Of a stretch of DNA of 45,454 nt, positions 1 to 8,819 are shown piece by piece. The notes under the pieces were generated by a model that had not been told where the DNA came from, did no database searches, and saw only the letters and a program-made list of their open reading frames with translations. A program made the position numbers and the translations under genes. The stretch is taken from the NCBI GenBank assembly GCA_035640155.1, contig DASQWR010000011.1, positions 1 to 45,454 on the forward strand. The letters are read 5' to 3'. The stretch is from JALYQB01 sp035640155 (GTDB lineage: Bacteria > Actinomycetota > Actinomycetes > Mycobacteriales > Pseudonocardiaceae). Numbering within the stretch: the first letter of the stretch is position 1; each line of letters starts with the position of its first letter.

Positions 1-655
1 CCAGCCCGGCGGCCCAGAGCGCCCACCACCAGGCGAGCAGCCGCGACGGCCGGGGCCGGCGGGCCGGGTCGCCGCCGAGCGCGGCGTGCTCGGTCTCGGC
101 GAGCACCGCACCGAGCAGCAGCAGGTTGACACCCGGCACCAGCGCGCTGAGCACCACCTGCCACCCGGGTCGGGGGCGCACCCCCGCTGCCTCGGCGGCG
201 GCGGCGTAGGTCCGTACCAACCACATCAGGGCCAGCAGCACCGCCAGCCCGCCGGACACCAGGGCAAGCCACCCGGTGGTGACGACCAGGGCGTCGGACG
301 CGCGCAGCGGTGCGGCCGGCACCGCGTCGAACCGGCTGTCCAGCAGGATGGTGTACCGCCACACCTCGGCGCCAGCAGCCACCGCGGCGACCACGGCAAC
401 CAGCCACAGCACCGGCACCACGCTGCCCGCGAGCACCCGCATCCGCTCCGCGTCGCTGGGCACCGAGGCCGTGAACAGCACCGGTCGGCGCCATCCCACG
501 CGGGGGAAGCCCCACCGGGGCATCACCGGGTAGGACGGCGGCCCGCGGTAAGGATGACGCGCTCCGAGCGGTGTCGGCGGCCGGTCCCCGCCCGGGGGAG
601 TGGCGACCCAGCGCGCGCCCGATGACGGCGCTGCCGGGGGGCTGGGCCAGCGCAT
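1..655 (-). CDS. DUF4328 family membrane protein (3' end outside window)
   Basis: Read on the minus strand from an ATG at 655 and open to the window edge (218 codons). The first 60 or so residues are proline-rich and contain RWVATPPGGDRPP, a type of segment I associate with DUF4328 proteins. Hydrophobic helices follow: VVPVLWLVAVVAAVAAGA, then a segment around LVSGGLAVLLALMWLVRTY, then LVPGVNLLLLGAVLAE and AWWWALWAAGL. The motif PGVNLLLLGAVLAE before a basic loop also fits DUF4328. The function of the family is unknown. The gene begins 10 bases after the rhodanese stop, so it probably shares that transcript. The family call comes from recalled motif patterns and not from a search. Confidence 0.72.
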   Translation of the reverse strand, partial: MRWPSPPAAPSSGARWVATPPGGDRPPTPLGARHPYRGPPSYPVMPRWGFPRVGWRRPVLFTASVPSDAERMRVLAGSVVPVLWLVAVVAAVAAGAEVWRYTILLDSRFDAVPAAPLRASDALVVTTGWLALVSGGLAVLLALMWLVRTYAAAAEAAGVRPRPGWQVVLSALVPGVNLLLLGAVLAETEHAALGGDPARRPRPSRLLAWWWALWAAGL

Positions 656-665
656 CAGCCGAGGC

Positions 666-1034
666 CTAGATCACCTGGGGCGGCCTACCGGAGCCGGCAG
701 CCATCGGCCGGCCCGTCGCCGCCCAGGCGCGCATCCCGCCGTCCACGTTCACGGCCTGCCGCCCGCTCTGGTTCAGGTATGCGGTGACCTGCGCCGAGCG
801 ACCCCCGGAGCGGCAGATCACGTGCACGGTGCCCTCGTCGGGAATCTCGCCGATCCGCTGGGGCACGGCACCCATCGGCACGTGCACCGCCTGCGGCGCG
901 TGACCTGCGGTCCACTCGTCGTCCTCGCGGACGTCGAGGAGCACCCCGTCCTCGGGCACTGCGGCCGCAGGTACGGAGGGGACGCCATCCGGTGTCATGT
1001 CAGGCCATCCGGTGTCATGCCGAGATGGTGCCAT
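666..1034 (-). CDS. Rhodanese-like domain protein
   Basis: A single rhodanese homology domain of about 110 residues. It has the entry strand VLLDVREDDEWTAGH, the active-site loop ICRSGGRSAQ with the persulfide-carrying cysteine, and the closing DGGMRAWAATGRP. Single-domain rhodaneses move sulfane sulfur or act as small thiol enzymes in the cytoplasm. The start is uncertain. The longest form begins at 1034, but ATG at 998 (residue 13) removes a low-complexity segment made by a short direct repeat of GCCATCCGGTGTCATG (about 984-999 and 1003-1018). Neither start has a strong ribosome-binding site. The gene lies 66 bases after the last symporter gene and 10 bases before the DUF4328 gene, at the tail of the symporter run. 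Confidence 0.85.
   Translation of the reverse strand: MAPSRHDTGWPDMTPDGVPSVPAAAVPEDGVLLDVREDDEWTAGHAPQAVHVPMGAVPQRIGEIPDEGTVHVICRSGGRSAQVTAYLNQSGRQAVNVDGGMRAWAATGRPMAAGSGRPPQVI
984..1019. repeat. Short tandem duplication at the rhodanese 5' end
   Basis: A 16-base word (GCCATCCGGTGTCATG) occurs twice, 19 bases apart. It spans the ambiguous start region of the rhodanese gene and probably arose by replication slippage. The duplication creates an additional CAT (ATG on the minus strand). Confidence 0.8.
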
Positions 1035-1100
1035 GGCCGCCGGTGAGGCCCTCGTGAACCCAGCGATGTGCCCGCACCACCCGGAAACCGAGTAGGACGA

Positions 1101-2744
1101 TCAGGGTGTGACGGCCTTCTCGGAGCCGGCACCGGTCAGCGAGCGGACCTCCATCTCGGCGAAGCGCTTCTCGTCGGTGGGGCTCCTGCTGACGAACGTG
1201 CCCACGATGCCGAGGAGGAACGACAGCGGGATCGACACCAGGCCCGGGTTGTCCAGCGGGAACCAGGAGAAGTCGACCCCCTGCACCAGCGAGGGGCTGG
1301 TGCCCGTTGCCGGATCGACCGGCTTGCCCGAGATCACCGGCGAGAATGCGATGAGCACCACACAGCTGATCAGGCCCCCGTACATGCTCCACAGCACGCC
1401 GGAGGTGTTGAACCGCTTCCAGAACAGCGAGTACAGGATCGTCGGCAGGTTCGCCGAGGCCGCCACCGCGAAGGCCAGCGCCACCAGGAACGCGATGTTC
1501 AGGCCGGCACTGAGCGCGAAGATTCCGCCGACGATGGCCAGCGCGCCGATCACGAGTGCGGTGATGCGGGCCACCCGCACCTCACTGTCCGGAGCCACCA
1601 CACCGTGCTTGATCACGTTGGCGTACACGTCATGCGCGAACGACGCCGACGCGGTGATCGTCAGACCGGCCACCACGGCGAGGATCGTCGCGAACGCGAC
1701 CGCCGAGACGAATCCGAGCAGCACGACGCCGCCCAGCTCGAAGGCCAGCAGCGGAGCCGCCGAGTTGGGGCCACCGGGTGCCGCGGCGATCCGCTCCGGA
1801 CCGACCAGCGCCGCCGCGCCGTAACCCAGCACGAGCGAGAACAGGTAGAAGATGCCGATCAGCCAGATCGCCCACACCACGGACTTCCGCGCCTCACGAC
1901 CGGTGGGTACCGTGTAGAAGCGCATCAGGATGTGCGGCAGGCCCGCAGTACCCAGCACGAGCGCCAGCGCGAGCGAGATGAAGTCAATCTTGTCCAGGGT
2001 GGTCCCCCCGTACTGCAGGCCCGGAGCGAGGATCGCCTCGCCGTCGTCCGGGGAGCTGGCGACTGCCTGCCCGAGCAGTTCGGAAAGGTTGAACCCGTAG
2101 GACCCGAGCATCCAGATCGACATCAGCGCAGCGGTGCTGATCAGGAGGAAGCCCTTGATGATCTGCACCCAGGTGGTGCCCCGCATCCCTCCGATGAGCA
2201 CGTAGAAGATCATTAGCAGTCCGACGGCGGCGACCGTGATCGCCTGCCCGGCGAAGTTGTCGACGCCGAGCAGCAGCGCGACCAGCCCACCCGCACCGGC
2301 CATCTGCGCCAGCAGGTAGAAGAAGGACACCCCCAGCGTCGACACCGCCGCCGCGGCTCGCACCGGCCGCTGACGCATCCGGAAGCTCAGCACGTCACCC
2401 ATGGTGAACTCGCCGGTGTTGCGCAGCAGCTCCGCGACCAGCAGCAGCGCCACCAGCCAGGCCACCAGGAAGCCGATGGAGTACAGAAAGCCGTCATAGC
2501 CGTTGACTGCGATCGCCCCCGCGATGCCCAGGAACGAGGCCGCGGACAGGTAGTCGCCCGAGATCGCCACACCGTTCTGCGGGCCGGTGAAGGAGCGGCC
2601 CGCCGCGTAGTAGTCCGCCGCGGACCTGGTGCTCCGGCTGGCCCGGAACACGATCACCAGAGTGATCGCTACGAAGATCAGGAAGATGCCTCCGTTGACC
2701 AGCGGCTCTCCGACGCCGCCCGCCTCCGCAACGTCGTGGATCAC
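1101..2744 (-). CDS. Sodium:solute symporter, cation/acetate type (ActP-like), full length
   Basis: A 547-residue SSS-family permease expected to import acetate or other short monocarboxylates with sodium. Family marks include the first helix GGIFLIFVAITLVIVFRAS, the ADYYAAGRSFTGPQNGVAISGDYLSAASFLG block, IGGMRGTTWVQIIKG, and GLPHILMRFYTVPTGREARKS. The start is GTG at 2744, overlapping the DUF485 stop by four bases (GTGA), which implies translational coupling to that partner protein. The length is normal for ActP. Residues 98-102 and 155-159 both read VALLL and bracket the segment missing from the neighbouring paralogue. The substrate is inferred from the family and from the DUF485 partner. 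Confidence 0.93.
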   Translation of the reverse strand: MIHDVAEAGGVGEPLVNGGIFLIFVAITLVIVFRASRSTRSAADYYAAGRSFTGPQNGVAISGDYLSAASFLGIAGAIAVNGYDGFLYSIGFLVAWLVALLLVAELLRNTGEFTMGDVLSFRMRQRPVRAAAAVSTLGVSFFYLLAQMAGAGGLVALLLGVDNFAGQAITVAAVGLLMIFYVLIGGMRGTTWVQIIKGFLLISTAALMSIWMLGSYGFNLSELLGQAVASSPDDGEAILAPGLQYGGTTLDKIDFISLALALVLGTAGLPHILMRFYTVPTGREARKSVVWAIWLIGIFYLFSLVLGYGAAALVGPERIAAAPGGPNSAAPLLAFELGGVVLLGFVSAVAFATILAVVAGLTITASASFAHDVYANVIKHGVVAPDSEVRVARITALVIGALAIVGGIFALSAGLNIAFLVALAFAVAASANLPTILYSLFWKRFNTSGVLWSMYGGLISCVVLIAFSPVISGKPVDPATGTSPSLVQGVDFSWFPLDNPGLVSIPLSFLLGIVGTFVSRSPTDEKRFAEMEVRSLTGAGSEKAVTP

Positions 2745-3103
2745 CGAGCACCTGCCTCCAGCTGTTCACGGATGTCGGTGCCCGGCGGGTCGATGTTCTT
2801 GTTCGCGAACATCACGTAGAGCGTCGTGATCGCGAACGTGGAGACGAACTGCAGCAATCCGATGATCAGGCCGAGGTTGATGTTGCCGACCACCCGGATG
2901 GCCATGAAGTCGGGGGCGAAGGCGGCGAGCAGGACGTAGAGGAAGTACCAGCTCAAGAAGAACGCGGTCATCGGGAAGACGAACCTGCGGAGCTTCCTCC
3001 GCATCTGGACGAACTCGGGACTGCGCTGTGCAGTGACCCACGGGTCGGCCGTGGCGACCTGTTGTGCCCCACCCTGCTGTACTCCACCCTGCTGGGTACT
3101 CAC
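2741..3103 (-). CDS. DUF485 membrane protein, symporter partner (YjcH-like)
   Basis: A 120-residue protein with a cytoplasmic Gln/Gly-rich head (QQGGVQQGGAQQ, from a 15-base tandem duplication) and two transmembrane helices: FVFPMTAFFLSWYFLYVLLAAF and NLGLIIGLLQFVSTFAITTLYVMF. DUF485 proteins such as E. coli YjcH are typically encoded just upstream of acetate symporters. Here the stop overlaps the symporter start by four bases. The start is GTG at 3103. A role in assembly or stability of the symporter is inferred from this constant association; no catalytic motif is present. Confidence 0.9.
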   Translation of the reverse strand: MSTQQGGVQQGGAQQVATADPWVTAQRSPEFVQMRRKLRRFVFPMTAFFLSWYFLYVLLAAFAPDFMAIRVVGNINLGLIIGLLQFVSTFAITTLYVMFANKNIDPPGTDIREQLEAGAR

Positions 3104-3133
3104 ACCACACCTCCTGGTCAGTAGCTGCTCCGG

Positions 3134-4615
3134 TCACCGGGCTGGCGACCGGTCCAGGGCTACTCGCACCTCCGGCGTCTCGCTGGTCGGGGAGCCCGTC
3201 GCCGTGCTCGTCCCGGTCAGGGCCCGCACCTCCATCTCGGCGAACTTGCGACGGTCGCTGCGCTCGCGGCTGAGGAACGAGCCCACGAAACCGAGCAGGA
3301 ACGACAGCGGCACCGTCACGATGCCCGGGTTCGTCAGTGGGAAGTACGCGAAGTCAACGGTCGGGAAGATCGCGGTCTCAGTCCCGGACACGACCGGCGA
3401 GAAGGTGATGAGCACAGTGCAGCTGATCAACCCACCATAGATGCTGCACAGCGCGCCGAGGGTGGTGAAGCGCCGCCAGAACAGCGAGTACAGCAGCGTC
3501 GGGAGGTTCGCCGACGCGGCCACGGCGAACGCCAGCGCCACGAGGAACGCCACGTTCTGGTCCTTGCCGCCGATGCCGCCGACGATCCCGAGCACGCCGA
3601 TCACGAGCACGGTGATCCGCGCGACCCGCACCTCGTTGGGCGCGGATCCACCGCGCTTGATCACGTTCGCGTAGACGTCGTGCGCGAACGACGCCGCAGC
3701 GGCCATGGTCACCCCGGCGACCACTGCCAGGATCGTCGCGAACGCCACCGCCCCCACGATGGCCAGCACGATCGTGCCGCCGAGCTCGAACGCGAGCAGC
3801 GGCACCGCCGAGTTAGCGGTCCCCGGTGCGGAGACGATGCGCTCGGCTCCGACCAGGGCGGTGGCGCCCAGGCCGAGCACGAGCGAGCACAGGAAGAAGA
3901 TGCCGATCAGCCAGATCGCCCACACCACGGACTTCCGCGCCTCACGGCCGGTGGGCACCGTGTAGAAGCGCATCAGGATGTGCGGCAGGCCGGCCGGGCC
4001 GAGCACCCCACCGATTGCCAGCGACAGGAAGTCAATCTTGCTGAGGGTGCTCTCGCCGTACTGCAGCCCGGGCTCCAGCAGCCCCTGCCCAGCGGGGTGA
4101 TTGTCGGCCGCCGCACCCGCCAGGGTGGAGAGGTTCAGGCCGTAGGCACCCAGCACCCATGCCGAGATCGCGACCACGGTCGCCATCAACAGGCTGCCCT
4201 TGATGATCTGCACCCAGGTCGTGCCGCGCATCCCGCCGACGAGGACGTACACGATCATGAGTCCACCGACTGTGGTGATCACCAGGCTCTGCCCGACGTC
4301 GCTGGTCACGTTGAGCAGCAGGGCCACCAGCCAGGCGAGCATGGCAATGATCGCGTAGAGAAAGCCGTCGAGGCCGTACACCGCGATCAGGCCGGTCACC
4401 CCGAGAAACGCGGCGGCTGACAGGTAGTCCCCTGCGATCGCGACCCCGTTCTGGGCACCGGTGAAGGAGCTTCCCGCAGCGTAGTAGTCCATCGTCGTCC
4501 TCGATGAGCGCGACGCCCGGAACACCATGACCAGGGTGATGGAGACGAACACCAGGAAGAGCCCCATGTTGACCGCGGGATCGCCGACCTCGGCCTCCTG
4601 AGCGACCACCGGCAC
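3134..4615 (-). CDS. Sodium:solute symporter paralogue with internal 57-residue deletion
   Basis: A close paralogue of the 1101-2744 symporter, sharing the DYYAAG, GVAIAGDYLSAAAFLG, VGGMRGTTWVQIIKG and GLPHILMRFYTVPTGREARKS blocks. It is 493 residues instead of 547. After AWLVALLL (residue 101) it jumps to NVTSDVGQ, which aligns with GVDNFAGQ in the full copy. The loop ELLRNTGEFTMGDVLSFRMRQ and the next membrane helix are therefore missing. The reading frame stays open on both sides. Loss of one helix should invert the topology of everything downstream, so the protein may be inactive. The start is GTG at 4615. No DUF485 gene precedes it. It could be a recent pseudogene, a variant with altered function, or an assembly collapse. 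Confidence 0.85.
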   Translation of the reverse strand: MPVVAQEAEVGDPAVNMGLFLVFVSITLVMVFRASRSSRTTMDYYAAGSSFTGAQNGVAIAGDYLSAAAFLGVTGLIAVYGLDGFLYAIIAMLAWLVALLLNVTSDVGQSLVITTVGGLMIVYVLVGGMRGTTWVQIIKGSLLMATVVAISAWVLGAYGLNLSTLAGAAADNHPAGQGLLEPGLQYGESTLSKIDFLSLAIGGVLGPAGLPHILMRFYTVPTGREARKSVVWAIWLIGIFFLCSLVLGLGATALVGAERIVSAPGTANSAVPLLAFELGGTIVLAIVGAVAFATILAVVAGVTMAAAASFAHDVYANVIKRGGSAPNEVRVARITVLVIGVLGIVGGIGGKDQNVAFLVALAFAVAASANLPTLLYSLFWRRFTTLGALCSIYGGLISCTVLITFSPVVSGTETAIFPTVDFAYFPLTNPGIVTVPLSFLLGFVGSFLSRERSDRRKFAEMEVRALTGTSTATGSPTSETPEVRVALDRSPAR

Positions 4616-4743
4616 CAGAGAGCTCCCTTCGCAGCGGGGCGCCTGCCACGCCCGTGCCAGATGCTAGCGCGCTGAGGCAGGCAGCTAAGGGTGGTGCGTA
4701 CAGTAGCGGACCGATTCGCAGCGTAACGCTCTGAAGGGCTGGG

Positions 4744-6528
4744 TCAGCGCCGGTGGCGCCCTCTCCGGGTGCGCGGCGTGCCCGCCGTGGCCGTCCCGAA
4801 CCGCGCCCTGGCACGGTCCAGGGTGAACCCGAGCCGATCCGGAGCATGCAGGCGCAGCAGGATCCGTGCGGTGTCGGCGGGCACCCGGTCCGGTGTCCGC
4901 AGGCTCACCAGGACCATCGTCGCGAACGCGGCGGGGACGGTGACCACGGCCGGCTGGGCGAGGAGGACCTCCAGGGCCGGGGGGAGCCCGCCGATCGCCA
5001 CCGGGAGCACCGACGCGACCGACAACCCGCCGCCGACCAGCAGGCCAGCCGCCGCACCGACGTCGGTGAGACCGCGCCACCAGATGCCCAGCACCAGCAG
5101 CGGGCAGAAGGAGGACGCCGCCACCGCGAAGGCCAGCCCGACGCTCTGCGAGAGGTCCAGCGAGGACGCCGCGAGCGCGAACGCCAGCGGGATGCTGCCG
5201 GCCACCACCGTGGCCACCCGGAAGTCGCGCACCCGCCCGGGCAGGATGTCGGTGGAGATCACCCCGGCGACGGACACCACCAGCCCCGACGCGGTGGACA
5301 AGAAGGCGGCGAACGCCCCGGCTGCCACCAGTGCTCCGAGCAGTTGCCCGGGCAAACCGGACAGCGCCTGTCCCGGCAGCAGCAGCACCGCGGCGTCCGT
5401 CGTGCCGGTGACCAGCAACCGCGGCACGTACAGCCCGGCCAGCAGCCCCGACACGGTCGGGAACAGGTAGAAGAGCCCGAGCAGGGCGAGCACCACGAAC
5501 GTGGTGGCCCGGGTGGCGGCTCCGTTGGGATTCGTGTAGTAGCGCACCAGTACGTGCGGCAGGCCCATCGTGCCCAGCATCAGCGCCAGCATCAGCGAGT
5601 AGGTCTGGTAGAGCCGGAACTCCCCGCCCGAGAGCGGGCGCAGCCAGCTCTCGTCGTCCACCGGGGAGCTCGTCACCGCCGGCACCTGACTCCCGGCGTC
5701 GAAGTGCAGCTCGGTGCCCTCGGCCACCTCGTGCTCGCCGGGCCCCCAGTACAGCGGGCCGGCGACGTCGACTCCGTCGACCTCGCCGGTGGCCGCGAGC
5801 GGTGTTGGGGAGTCCACCTGCAGCGTCACCTCGGTCTCGACGTCCACCGAGGTGTCGGCGGTGAACGTCAAAGGCGCGTCCGTGCCGAACGAGGATCGCA
5901 GCTCCGCGTCCGACGCGGCTTGGTGGATCAGCAGCACGAACACCGGCACGGCCAGCGCGGTGAGCTTGAGCCAGTACTGGAACGCCTGCACGAAAGTGAT
6001 CGAACGCATCCCGCCGGTGACCACGTTGAGCGTCACGACGACCGACACGGCAGCGGCGCCGACCCAGAGCGGGTAACCGGTGACGGTGGCCAGCGTGAGA
6101 CCCGCCCCCTGCAGCTGGGGCACCAGGTAGAGCCAGCCGATGACCACGACGAACACGGTGGCGATCCGGCGCAGCCGCAGCGAGTCCAGCCGAGCCTCGG
6201 CGAAGTCAGGCAGCGTGTAGGCACCCGAGCGGCGCAGCGGTGCCGCCACGAACAGCAGCAATGCCAGATACCCCGCGGTGAAACCCACCGGGTACCAGAG
6301 CGCGTCCACGCCGTCCTTGAGCACCAGACCTGCGACGCCGAGAAACGAGGCGGCGGAGAGGTACTCCCCGGAGATCGCCGCGGCGTTCAGCCGCGGGCCT
6401 ATGGCGCGCGAGGCGACCAGGAAGTCCGAGGTGGAGCGCGACCGCATTCCGAAGGTGCCGACGACGACGGTCAGCAGGGCGACCAGGAGGATCGCGAGCA
6501 CCGAGAACGAGAGCAGGCCAGTTCCCAC
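4744..6528 (-). CDS. Sodium:solute symporter, MctC-like monocarboxylate type
   Basis: A 594-residue SSS permease more distant from the other two. It shows DFLVASRAIGPRLNAAAISGEYLSAASFLG, TGGMRSITFVQAFQYW and GLPHVLVRYYTNPNG. Between the helix ending at VLLIHQAAS and the helix starting LYQTYSLMLALMLG lies an acidic extracytoplasmic insert of about 85 residues (TDAPLTFTADTSVDVET onward). I recall such an insert in many actinobacterial homologues of the MctC group, which carry pyruvate, acetate or propionate. The start is GTG at 6528, nine bases after the stop of the small membrane-protein gene. The C-terminus is a basic tail (TPRTRRGRHRR). Family assignment is firm; the exact substrate is inferred. 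Confidence 0.92.
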   Translation of the reverse strand: MGTGLLSFSVLAILLVALLTVVVGTFGMRSRSTSDFLVASRAIGPRLNAAAISGEYLSAASFLGVAGLVLKDGVDALWYPVGFTAGYLALLLFVAAPLRRSGAYTLPDFAEARLDSLRLRRIATVFVVVIGWLYLVPQLQGAGLTLATVTGYPLWVGAAAVSVVVTLNVVTGGMRSITFVQAFQYWLKLTALAVPVFVLLIHQAASDAELRSSFGTDAPLTFTADTSVDVETEVTLQVDSPTPLAATGEVDGVDVAGPLYWGPGEHEVAEGTELHFDAGSQVPAVTSSPVDDESWLRPLSGGEFRLYQTYSLMLALMLGTMGLPHVLVRYYTNPNGAATRATTFVVLALLGLFYLFPTVSGLLAGLYVPRLLVTGTTDAAVLLLPGQALSGLPGQLLGALVAAGAFAAFLSTASGLVVSVAGVISTDILPGRVRDFRVATVVAGSIPLAFALAASSLDLSQSVGLAFAVAASSFCPLLVLGIWWRGLTDVGAAAGLLVGGGLSVASVLPVAIGGLPPALEVLLAQPAVVTVPAAFATMVLVSLRTPDRVPADTARILLRLHAPDRLGFTLDRARARFGTATAGTPRTRRGRHRR

Positions 6529-6537
6529 GGAGGGCTG

Positions 6538-6978
6538 CTAGCGCTCGACTGTCTCGGCGAACTCCCGCTCGTAATGCTCGGCGTTGCGGTTGTAGGACCA
6601 CGCGACCGCGAGCAGGAACGGGTAGACCGCCACCCCGAGCAGCAACCACGGCAGTCGCAGCCCCAGGACCTCGACCGCCCCCAGCGACGGCACCAGGGCG
6701 AACGCAAGCGGGAGGGAACCCAGCACCACCACGGTCAGCAAGGCCAAGCGGATCGCAAGGTTCAGCTGGTCACGCACGAGCCGGCGCATCAAGTCCTCAC
6801 CCGGAGCGCTCAGCTCCTCGGCCTCGGCGAGGGTGCGCACCACCCGCTTGCTGCGGCGCCGCTCGGCGAGCACCACCCGCACCCGCTTGCCCGGTCCGGA
6901 CGGCGGGGACGTCGCGGCCTGGGCCGACGACCGGGCCGCAGCCCACGGATCGTGCCCGGGCGTGATCTCATTGCTCAC
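6538..6978 (-). CDS. Two-helix membrane protein, DUF485-like symporter partner
   Basis: A 146-residue protein starting at GTG 6978, which overlaps the response-regulator stop by four bases (GTGA). An upstream in-frame ATG exists but would run through the regulator gene. The first half is hydrophilic and basic (KRVRVVLAERRRSKRVVRTL). The second half has two membrane helices, LAIRLALLTVVVLGSLPLAFALV and LRLPWLLLGVAVYPFLLAVAWSY, followed by a charged tail. Size, topology and position directly before a symporter match the DUF485 arrangement, so I infer the same partner role. Sequence similarity to DUF485 is not obvious by eye. Confidence 0.85.
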   Translation of the reverse strand: MSNEITPGHDPWAAARSSAQAATSPPSGPGKRVRVVLAERRRSKRVVRTLAEAEELSAPGEDLMRRLVRDQLNLAIRLALLTVVVLGSLPLAFALVPSLGAVEVLGLRLPWLLLGVAVYPFLLAVAWSYNRNAEHYEREFAETVER

Positions 6979-7823
6979 CGGGAGGTCCAGCCCTGCTTCG
7001 CCGCACGGACCAAGCGGTCCTTCAGCTCGCGGGTGTGCCGCCGGCTCACCGGCAGCTCGACAGCTTCGGTGCCGGTACCGACCCGGACCACATAGCCCGA
7101 TGCGGACATCCGCAGCTCGGTGACCAGTGGCAGCGCCACCAGGAAGGACCGGTGGATGCGTACGAAGCCGGATTCGGACCACCTGTCCTCCAGCTGGGAG
7201 AGCGGGATGCGCACCAGGTGGCCGCCCTCCGCGGTGTGCAACCGGGCGTAGTCGCCCTGGGCCTCCACCCAGCGCACCGACGAGCGGGGCACGAGCTTGG
7301 TGGTCCCCGCGAGCTCGACCGGGATCACCTCCTCGTCCCCGGTCGGCCCTTCTCCGGCCGCACCGGGGTCGGACTGGGTTGCCTCCCGCCGGGTCTGCAT
7401 GATCCGGCGCATCGTGCTCGCCAGCCGCTCGGCGTTCACCGGCTTCGTCAGGTAGTCCACGGCACCGATGTCAAAGGCCTCGATGGCGCGGTCGTTGGCG
7501 GTGACGAACACGACCACCGGCGGGTCGGGGAAGTTGTCCAGCGTCCTGGCCAGCTCCAGCCCGTCCAGCCCGGGCATCATGATGTCGAGGAAGGCCACCT
7601 CCACCCGGGGCGGCTGGTGATCCCCGTGAAGACCGTCATCGTGCAGACCACAGCCCCGGCCCTCCCCGTGCAGGATGGACAGCGCCTCCGCGGCGTCGCT
7701 CGCCGTGAGCACGGTCCCGACCCGGGGATCGGACTTCAGGGCGTACTCCAGCTCGGAAAGCCCATGCTTCTCGTCGTCCACCGCGAGGACGACGAGTCCG
7801 GCCCGGCCGTCGTTGCCGCTCAT
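6975..7823 (-). CDS. LytTR-family response regulator
   Basis: A 282-residue two-component regulator. The receiver domain (about residues 10-145) has the acidic pair in LAVDDE (16-17) and the phospho-acceptor D80 in FLDIMMPGLDGLEL, with the lysine in YLTKPVNAERL. A LytTR DNA-binding domain (about 175-275) contains IPVELAGTTKLVPRSSVRWVEA and GFVRIHRSFLVAL. The start is ATG at 7823; a longer ORF lacks family support. Between helix 2 and strand 3 it carries a His/Cys/Asp-rich insert (residues 52-70, LHGEGRGCG-LHDDG-LHGDH) not normal for receivers. It probably answers to the LytS-like kinase at 9577-10821 and controls the symporter genes downstream. Confidence 0.93.
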   Translation of the reverse strand: MSGNDGRAGLVVLAVDDEKHGLSELEYALKSDPRVGTVLTASDAAEALSILHGEGRGCGLHDDGLHGDHQPPRVEVAFLDIMMPGLDGLELARTLDNFPDPPVVVFVTANDRAIEAFDIGAVDYLTKPVNAERLASTMRRIMQTRREATQSDPGAAGEGPTGDEEVIPVELAGTTKLVPRSSVRWVEAQGDYARLHTAEGGHLVRIPLSQLEDRWSESGFVRIHRSFLVALPLVTELRMSASGYVVRVGTGTEAVELPVSRRHTRELKDRLVRAAKQGWTSR

Positions 7824-7937
7824 CCCTGCCCCTCGCGTCTGGGTTGCCTTACGTCGCTCATGGTGCACACCGGGCGGCCCGCATGTCCACGAATCGACCC
7901 ATCTGGGGTAGGAGGAACGGCTCACCTCCCGCAGGAG

Positions 7938-8810
7938 TCAGAGACCGAAGCGGGACCAGGTGGCACGGTGCTCCAGCGCCTCGAGTGCGGCGAGCGCCCC
8001 GGCCGCGGCGCCGACCGGGCCTCCGACGCCGAGCCGGGCGAGCAGCGGCTTGCGGGGTTCGACCATGGTGATCTCCGCGTCCGGGTAGCGCTCGGACAGC
8101 ACGCCACGCAGGGTGCCCAGCCCGTCGACCAACCCCAGCTCGGCGGCCCGGGCACCGGTCCACACCTCCCCGGTGAACAGGTCGTCGGTGGCATCGATCC
8201 GCGCGCCGCGCCGGGAGCGCACCCACTCGGTGAACATCGCATGCAGCTCGGTCTGCATCCCCCGCAACCAGGCGACGTCCTCGTCCTCCGTGGGCAGGAA
8301 CGGGTCCAGCCGAGCCTTGTTCGACCCCGCCGTGTAGAGCCGGCGCTCGATTCCGAAGCGCTCCAACAGCCCGTGCAGCCCGAAGCCCTGGCTCACCACC
8401 CCGATCGAACCGACCAGCGAGGTCGGATGGGCGATGATTTCGTCGGCTGCGCACGCCAACCAGTATCCGCCCGATGCCGCGACGTCCTCACAGAACGCGA
8501 TCACGGGCACGTCCTTCTCGTCGGCCAGGCCGCGGATGCGGTCCGCGATCAGCGCCGACTGGGTGGCCGAGCCACCCGGGGAGTTGATCACCAAGGCGAC
8601 CGCCTGCAGCCGGTCGTGCTCGAACGCGCGGGTCAGGGCCGACTCCATCGCGGCCACGTTGATCACCCCTCGACCGATCGGGGAAGGGGTGGGGGTGATC
8701 ACTCCGTGCAGCTTGACCACCGCCACCACCGGTTCGCCGCCGCGCTGCATGCCGGGGAGGGTGGGCAGCCGGGAGGTCAGCCGCTCCGCGACGTTCAGGG
8801 CTACGTTCAT
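7938..8810 (-). CDS. S49 family peptidase (SppA/SohB-like)
   Basis: A 290-residue serine peptidase of the ClpP/crotonase fold. ALVINSPGGS is the oxyanion-side motif, S113 in VAASGGYWLACAADEI is the nucleophile, and K165 in GSNKARLDPF is the expected general base. S49 enzymes clear signal peptides and membrane-protein fragments, usually facing the outside of the cytoplasmic membrane. This short form has no evident N-terminal membrane anchor. It sits nine bases after the upstream small membrane-protein gene and 114 bases before the response regulator, so it is embedded in the two-component and symporter run. Whether it works with that system is unknown. Confidence 0.92.
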   Translation of the reverse strand: MNVALNVAERLTSRLPTLPGMQRGGEPVVAVVKLHGVITPTPSPIGRGVINVAAMESALTRAFEHDRLQAVALVINSPGGSATQSALIADRIRGLADEKDVPVIAFCEDVAASGGYWLACAADEIIAHPTSLVGSIGVVSQGFGLHGLLERFGIERRLYTAGSNKARLDPFLPTEDEDVAWLRGMQTELHAMFTEWVRSRRGARIDATDDLFTGEVWTGARAAELGLVDGLGTLRGVLSERYPDAEITMVEPRKPLLARLGVGGPVGAAAGALAALEALEHRATWSRFGL

Positions 8811-8819
8811 GCGCTCAGG

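Noticed and set aside
4753..7095. A 780-codon plus-strand frame opposite the symporter
   Set aside because: Its translation is dominated by R, G, Q, H and D in a pattern that mirrors the antisense of membrane-protein codons. No domain is seen.
6979..7182. Longer start for the two-helix membrane protein
   Set aside because: It would lie wholly over the LytTR coding sequence in another frame. GTG 6978 gives the standard GTGA overlap.
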